Below are positions 4,817-6,748 of a DNA stretch of 6,748 nucleotides, piece by piece. The notes beneath the pieces are model-generated. The model saw only the letters and a program-made list of their open reading frames with translations, did no database searches and had not been told where the DNA came from. A program made the position numbers and the translations under genes. Each line of letters opens with the position of its first letter. Positions within the stretch are counted from its first letter, which is position 1. Source of the DNA: Phycisphaerales bacterium UBA7708 (GTDB lineage: Bacteria > Planctomycetota > Phycisphaerae > Sedimentisphaerales > Anaerohalosphaeraceae); contig DLFY01000314.1 in the NCBI GenBank assembly GCA_002482415.1, positions 622 to 7,369 on the forward strand. Direction: 5' to 3'.

Positions 4817-5304
4817 TATGGGTTTAGTTTGTTTAGCTGTTGAATCGCCTTAAGTTGAATAACAGCTTCTTGATCACGCGGGCGATTGAGGGCCTTTTTC
4901 GCCTCAATCAATGCGTTGAGACTCAAAACGGACAAAATAAGGCCGCCGGTTTCAAACCGCTGGCTGGCTTTGGCAACCTGTTCAAAGCTGCCAATCCCCT
5001 CAACCGTGCTGAGGCAGTCAAGCGGTCCGAGGTCGGTAGCAAGATACAGGTTTTTGAATTCGGCGGCGTTTTGGGGAGTTAAAGCAAATGGTATTTTGTT
5101 TGGCGTCATTCGGTGGACGGGGTGAAGGTCTTTGATGGCATCGTGCAGCCGGAGCAGGTTTTCCGTGGAAAAGCTGCAGCAGATATCAATATCCTCAGTG
5201 ACCATCGTGGCCCCATACATAGCGGCCGCAAAGCCGCCGATGAGTACAAACTCGACGTTGTTTTGTGTCAATCGGTGTAAAAGGTCTAAAAAGTCGTTAT
5301 TCAT
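4816..5304 (-). CDS. MNT/AbiEii-like nucleotidyltransferase, putative toxin-type partner
   Basis: The 162-residue protein has the minimal nucleotidyltransferase fold: FVLIGGFAAAMYG (19-31) with the GG turn, the acidic pair D38 and D40 in TEDIDI, and a third acidic candidate D96 in GPLDCLS. The C-terminal L-x-x-L-I-E-A-K-K-A...RPRDQE segment (129-146) matches the closing helix of AbiEii/DUF6036-type proteins. Such enzymes transfer nucleotides to RNA or protein, and several act as toxins in toxin-antitoxin or abortive-infection pairs. The substrate here is unknown. The ATG overlaps the stop of the upstream 71-residue gene in the tetranucleotide ATGA, and there is no separate ribosome site, so translation is probably coupled. 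All three metal-binding acids appear intact, arguing for an active enzyme. The toxin role is inferred from gene order and family, not from the sequence itself. Confidence 0.8.
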   Translation of the reverse strand: MNNDFLDLLHRLTQNNVEFVLIGGFAAAMYGATMVTEDIDICCSFSTENLLRLHDAIKDLHPVHRMTPNKIPFALTPQNAAEFKNLYLATDLGPLDCLSTVEGIGSFEQVAKASQRFETGGLILSVLSLNALIEAKKALNRPRDQEAVIQLKAIQQLNKLNP

Positions 5305-5516
5305 AGACGTTTGGCTTTTCGAAGCTGCTGGATGGCGTTGAGGGCCTGCTGGTGCCGGCGGATGCGTTCTTCGACGGGACGGCGGAGATTGTCAATCAGC
5401 AGGGAGATATCGATGCCGTAGGCCGCCGCTTCGGCCAGGGCCGGACAGCGGGCGATCAGGCCGTCCAAATCCTCCAGGACGGAGTCGGGTATTGTCAATG
5501 GCTGTGGTTGTGTCAT
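5301..5516 (-). CDS. Small helical partner protein of the nucleotidyltransferase, antitoxin-like
   Basis: The protein has 71 residues and no named domain that I can assign. An N-terminal proline-containing stretch is followed by helix-forming segments. PDSVLEDLDGLIARCPALAEAAAYG (10-34) is amphipathic, ISLLIDNLRRPVEERIRRHQQALN follows (37-60), and a basic tail ends in RKAKRL. I recall similar short proteins paired with nucleotidyltransferases, mainly in Planctomycetota, but cannot verify this. It overlaps the downstream nucleotidyltransferase gene by four bases (ATGA), the usual arrangement of a partner or antitoxin made ahead of its enzyme. AGGGA lies ten bases before the ATG, inside the dyad at 5520-5530, so its own or another product could control initiation there. 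Nothing in it looks like a classical DNA-binding motif. Confidence 0.72.
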   Translation of the reverse strand: MTQPQPLTIPDSVLEDLDGLIARCPALAEAAAYGIDISLLIDNLRRPVEERIRRHQQALNAIQQLRKAKRL

Positions 5517-5519
5517 ATC

Positions 5520-5530
5520 GGGATTATCCC
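5520..5530. promoter_or_regulatory. Dyad over the ribosome site of the small cassette gene
   Basis: GGGAT-T-ATCCC is an 11-bp inverted repeat ending four bases before the start codon of the 71-residue gene. Its outer arm contains the AGGGA that would serve as ribosome site. As RNA only a four-pair stem with a three-base loop could form, so a protein operator is the better reading. Autoregulation by the cassette product is a guess. Confidence 0.4.
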
Positions 5531-5578
5531 TGTTTTCAGGCCGGATTTCAAGATAGAACTGGAACAGAGCAGGGGATT

Positions 5579-5589
5579 TATAGTATAAT
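5579..5589. promoter_or_regulatory. Overlapping -10-like boxes in the divergent spacer
   Basis: TATAAT (5584-5589, plus) overlaps TATACT on the minus strand (5587-5582), and TATAGT (5579-5584, plus) adjoins. This 163-base spacer must hold the promoters of the minus-strand cassette and of the plus-strand cysteine-rich gene. No good -35 box stands at the right distance on either strand: on the plus strand the best is GGAACA at 5561-5566, with three matches. The initiation sites are therefore uncertain. Confidence 0.3.
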
Positions 5590-5679
5590 CCAGTCGAAAA
5601 TCAGGCTTTATATAAACTCGAAGCGGCGACGTGTGATTGCATCACCATAACCATGCAAAGGATTTTCAGGGAGTTTAAA

Positions 5680-6141
5680 ATGCTTGAAAACAAAGCCGAT
5701 GATATCGCTTATTGCGGATTATACTGTGTGGATTGTCCGGTTCTGGGCTGTGAAATTGCGGACCTGGCCGGCAAGCTGAAGGAAAAGCTGGACCGGGCGG
5801 CATTTGGCCGGGTGGCGGCGGGGCTGTCGCAGTTGTCTTCGATGGCCCCGGAGATGGGAGCATTCCGGCAGTACCAGGCCTTTTATGAGGTGTTGAGCGT
5901 TTTGCATTCCGAGATGCGATGCGAAAAGCGGTGCAAGTCCGGCGGAGGCTCGGGGAGTTGTCCGATTCGGCTGTGCTGTACTGGTAAAAAGATTGATGGA
6001 TGCTGGCAGTGTCCTGAGTTTGAGATCTGCGACAAACTGGTAATGCTCAGACCGGTTCATGAAGGGCGGTTGATCAACAATCTGAAGATCATTTGTGACC
6101 GAGGTGTAGAGGCATTTATTCAGGGGCCGAAGGAGTGGTAA
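5680..6141 (+). CDS. Cysteine-rich DUF3795-type protein
   Basis: The 153-residue protein has the DUF3795 pattern. The N-terminal Y-C-G-L-Y-C-x-x-C-P-x-x-x-C (11-24) gives C12, C16, C19 and C24. After a helical middle (about 28-79) a second cluster follows: C81, C85, C94, C99 and C100 (CPIRLCC), then C108, C111 and C117 in C-W-Q-C-P-E-F-x-x-C. Twelve clustered cysteines suggest zinc or iron-sulfur binding. The biochemical function of the family is not established as far as I know. No signal peptide or membrane helix is seen. ATG 5680 has AGGGAG six bases upstream. An in-frame ATG at 5653 has no ribosome site and would add nine residues. The gene stands alone, divergent from the nucleotidyltransferase cassette, and no terminator is obvious after it. 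Confidence 0.82.
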   Translation: MLENKADDIAYCGLYCVDCPVLGCEIADLAGKLKEKLDRAAFGRVAAGLSQLSSMAPEMGAFRQYQAFYEVLSVLHSEMRCEKRCKSGGGSGSCPIRLCCTGKKIDGCWQCPEFEICDKLVMLRPVHEGRLINNLKIICDRGVEAFIQGPKEW

Positions 6142-6205
6142 AAAGTCTGTGTGTTTTTGTGCTCGTAGGATAACAAATTGTAAAGGGTGTTGGCTGGATT
6201 TTAAA

Positions 6206-6211
6206 TACAAT
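6206..6211 (+). promoter_or_regulatory. Possible -10 box just before the AT-rich membrane gene
   Basis: TACAAT (five of six) lies eight bases before ATG 6220, which also lacks a Shine-Dalgarno sequence. If used, the transcript would start at or next to the ATG. No -35 box stands 17 bases upstream. The nearest TTGTAA (6178-6183) is 22 bases away, and would fit the poorer TTAAAT at 6201-6206 with a 17-base spacer. Confidence 0.25.
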
Positions 6212-6219
6212 CTGAATTT

Positions 6220-6748
6220 ATGAATAACAAAACAACACAAGTATTATATAAGTGGTCTCGGCCGGCAAGTTATTCCCTCTATGAATCAAATCAGATGCTT
6301 GGGGATTGGAAAGGCAAGTTTTTTCGAACGCTGCTATTTATCCTTGTTTTCGAATTTATATCCTATTTTATTTTGTCTGTTCTGCCTTTAGATGATATTG
6401 GCCTTGATTTAAATAAAGTTTTATCTCATGTATTTTTGTTTGGTGTGGGAATCAGTACTTATGCGTCTGTAGCAGGTCCTTTTTTTCTCAGATTTGATAG
6501 GACTCGTTATATTATAAATAATAAAGGAATCATAATTGCTTCTTTTTTGCAGTGGCACTTTTATCCCTGGATAAGAATATCTCAATGTGATTGGCCTCAA
6601 AGTTATGACCAGCCTAAGGATATCGAATGTATTGTTTTCTATACAGCAGACTCCCAATTCAAGCGTCTTTTGATATTTGACAAAGAACAGAGAAGTTTAG
6701 CAAATGAGATTTATCATCATATTCTTAATAAAATTGCCGATTGCGGCC
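6220..6748 (+). CDS. AT-rich membrane protein with possible PH-like domain, truncated by window edge
   Basis: The frame is open from ATG 6220 to the end of the window (176 codons, no stop), so the C-terminus is missing. After a polar N-terminus come two hydrophobic segments (about 36-55 and 68-90). From about 92 there is a strand-rich soluble part: RFDRTRYIINNKGIIIASF (91-109), a Trp-rich stretch with W112, W117 and W125, CIVFY (137-141) and a closing helix (about 155-172). Two helices followed by this strand-and-helix order resembles YcxB or bacterial PH-type membrane proteins. This is a fold guess, with no function implied. Hand-counted GC is 37, 28 and 23% in three 60-base blocks, against 62% in a block of surE. 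Codons favour A/T, pointing to a recent or differently evolving gene. It lies 78 bases after the cysteine-rich gene and lacks a Shine-Dalgarno sequence. Confidence 0.75.
   Translation, partial: MNNKTTQVLYKWSRPASYSLYESNQMLGDWKGKFFRTLLFILVFEFISYFILSVLPLDDIGLDLNKVLSHVFLFGVGISTYASVAGPFFLRFDRTRYIINNKGIIIASFLQWHFYPWIRISQCDWPQSYDQPKDIECIVFYTADSQFKRLLIFDKEQRSLANEIYHHILNKIADCG

Larger units (their letters stand above)
4811..5527. repeat. 9-bp direct repeats bracketing the two-gene nucleotidyltransferase cassette
   Basis: CGGGATTAT occurs at 4811-4819, overlapping the stop codon of the nucleotidyltransferase gene, and again at 5519-5527, two bases outside the start of the small upstream gene. The two genes lie almost exactly between the copies. 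Each copy is also part of a local dyad (4803-4816 and 5520-5530). A duplicated target site from a past insertion, or two binding sites of one autoregulator, would both look like this. Chance cannot be excluded for nine bases. Confidence 0.4.

Noticed and set aside
5633..5645. GTGAT-TGC-ATCAC inverted repeat upstream of the cysteine-rich gene
   Set aside because: Five-base arms are common by chance and it has no clear relation to a promoter.
5719..6240. 173-aa minus-strand ORF opposite the cysteine-rich gene
   Set aside because: The plus-strand frame has the family cysteine pattern and a ribosome site; the antisense frame has neither.
6421..6657. 78-aa minus-strand ORF at the right end
   Set aside because: It is opposite a 176-codon open plus-strand frame with membrane segments; the antisense frame shows no pattern.

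Overview
The window reads like an ordinary chromosomal stretch of a Gram-negative-type bacterium. It has intact single-copy housekeeping genes, mixed gene orientation, recognisable sigma70-type promoters and purine-rich ribosome sites. Gene GC is moderate (about 50-60%), except at the right end. The divergent FlgB-like protein and the small-protein/nucleotidyltransferase pair are of kinds I associate with Planctomycetota (Phycisphaerae-like lineages). That placement rests on family memory only and is tentative. I see no rRNA, tRNA, CRISPR array, transposase or phage gene.

Layout, left to right. Positions 1-232 hold an ambiguous left edge, a possible terminator and a palindrome. On the minus strand, a MerR-type DNA-binding protein (965-693) is followed by a divergent FlgB-like flagellar rod protein (661-233), as a likely two-gene operon. 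A gene-poor region (966-1540) has several dyads and a good minus-strand promoter whose -10 lies inside a 19-bp inverted repeat. It separates that operon from a plus-strand GAF-GGDEF diguanylate cyclase (1541-2614). The cyclase is convergent with nnrE (3311-2643, minus). nnrE and surE (3443-4207, plus) are divergent, and their -35 boxes directly abut inside one palindrome. surE is followed after 14 bases by a two-helix membrane protein (4222-4794).

That gene meets, tail to tail, a minus-strand cassette: a 71-aa protein (5516-5301) overlapping by ATGA a MNT/AbiEii-like nucleotidyltransferase (5304-4816). The cassette is bracketed by the same 9-mer. Next comes a cysteine-rich DUF3795-type protein (5680-6141, plus). 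The window ends in a much more AT-rich membrane protein gene, truncated by the edge (6220 onward).

Two functional themes can be inferred. On the left, a c-di-GMP synthase lies divergent to a regulator plus flagellar-like rod protein, which suggests a motility or surface-state locus. In the middle are metabolite repair and nucleotide clean-up: NAD(P)HX epimerase and SurE nucleotidase, with promoters that look mutually exclusive. The nucleotidyltransferase cassette and the AT-rich right end look like accessory DNA. The best leads for something new are the cassette with its flanking repeats, the abutting nnrE/surE promoters, and the MerR/FlgB-like pair with its operator.
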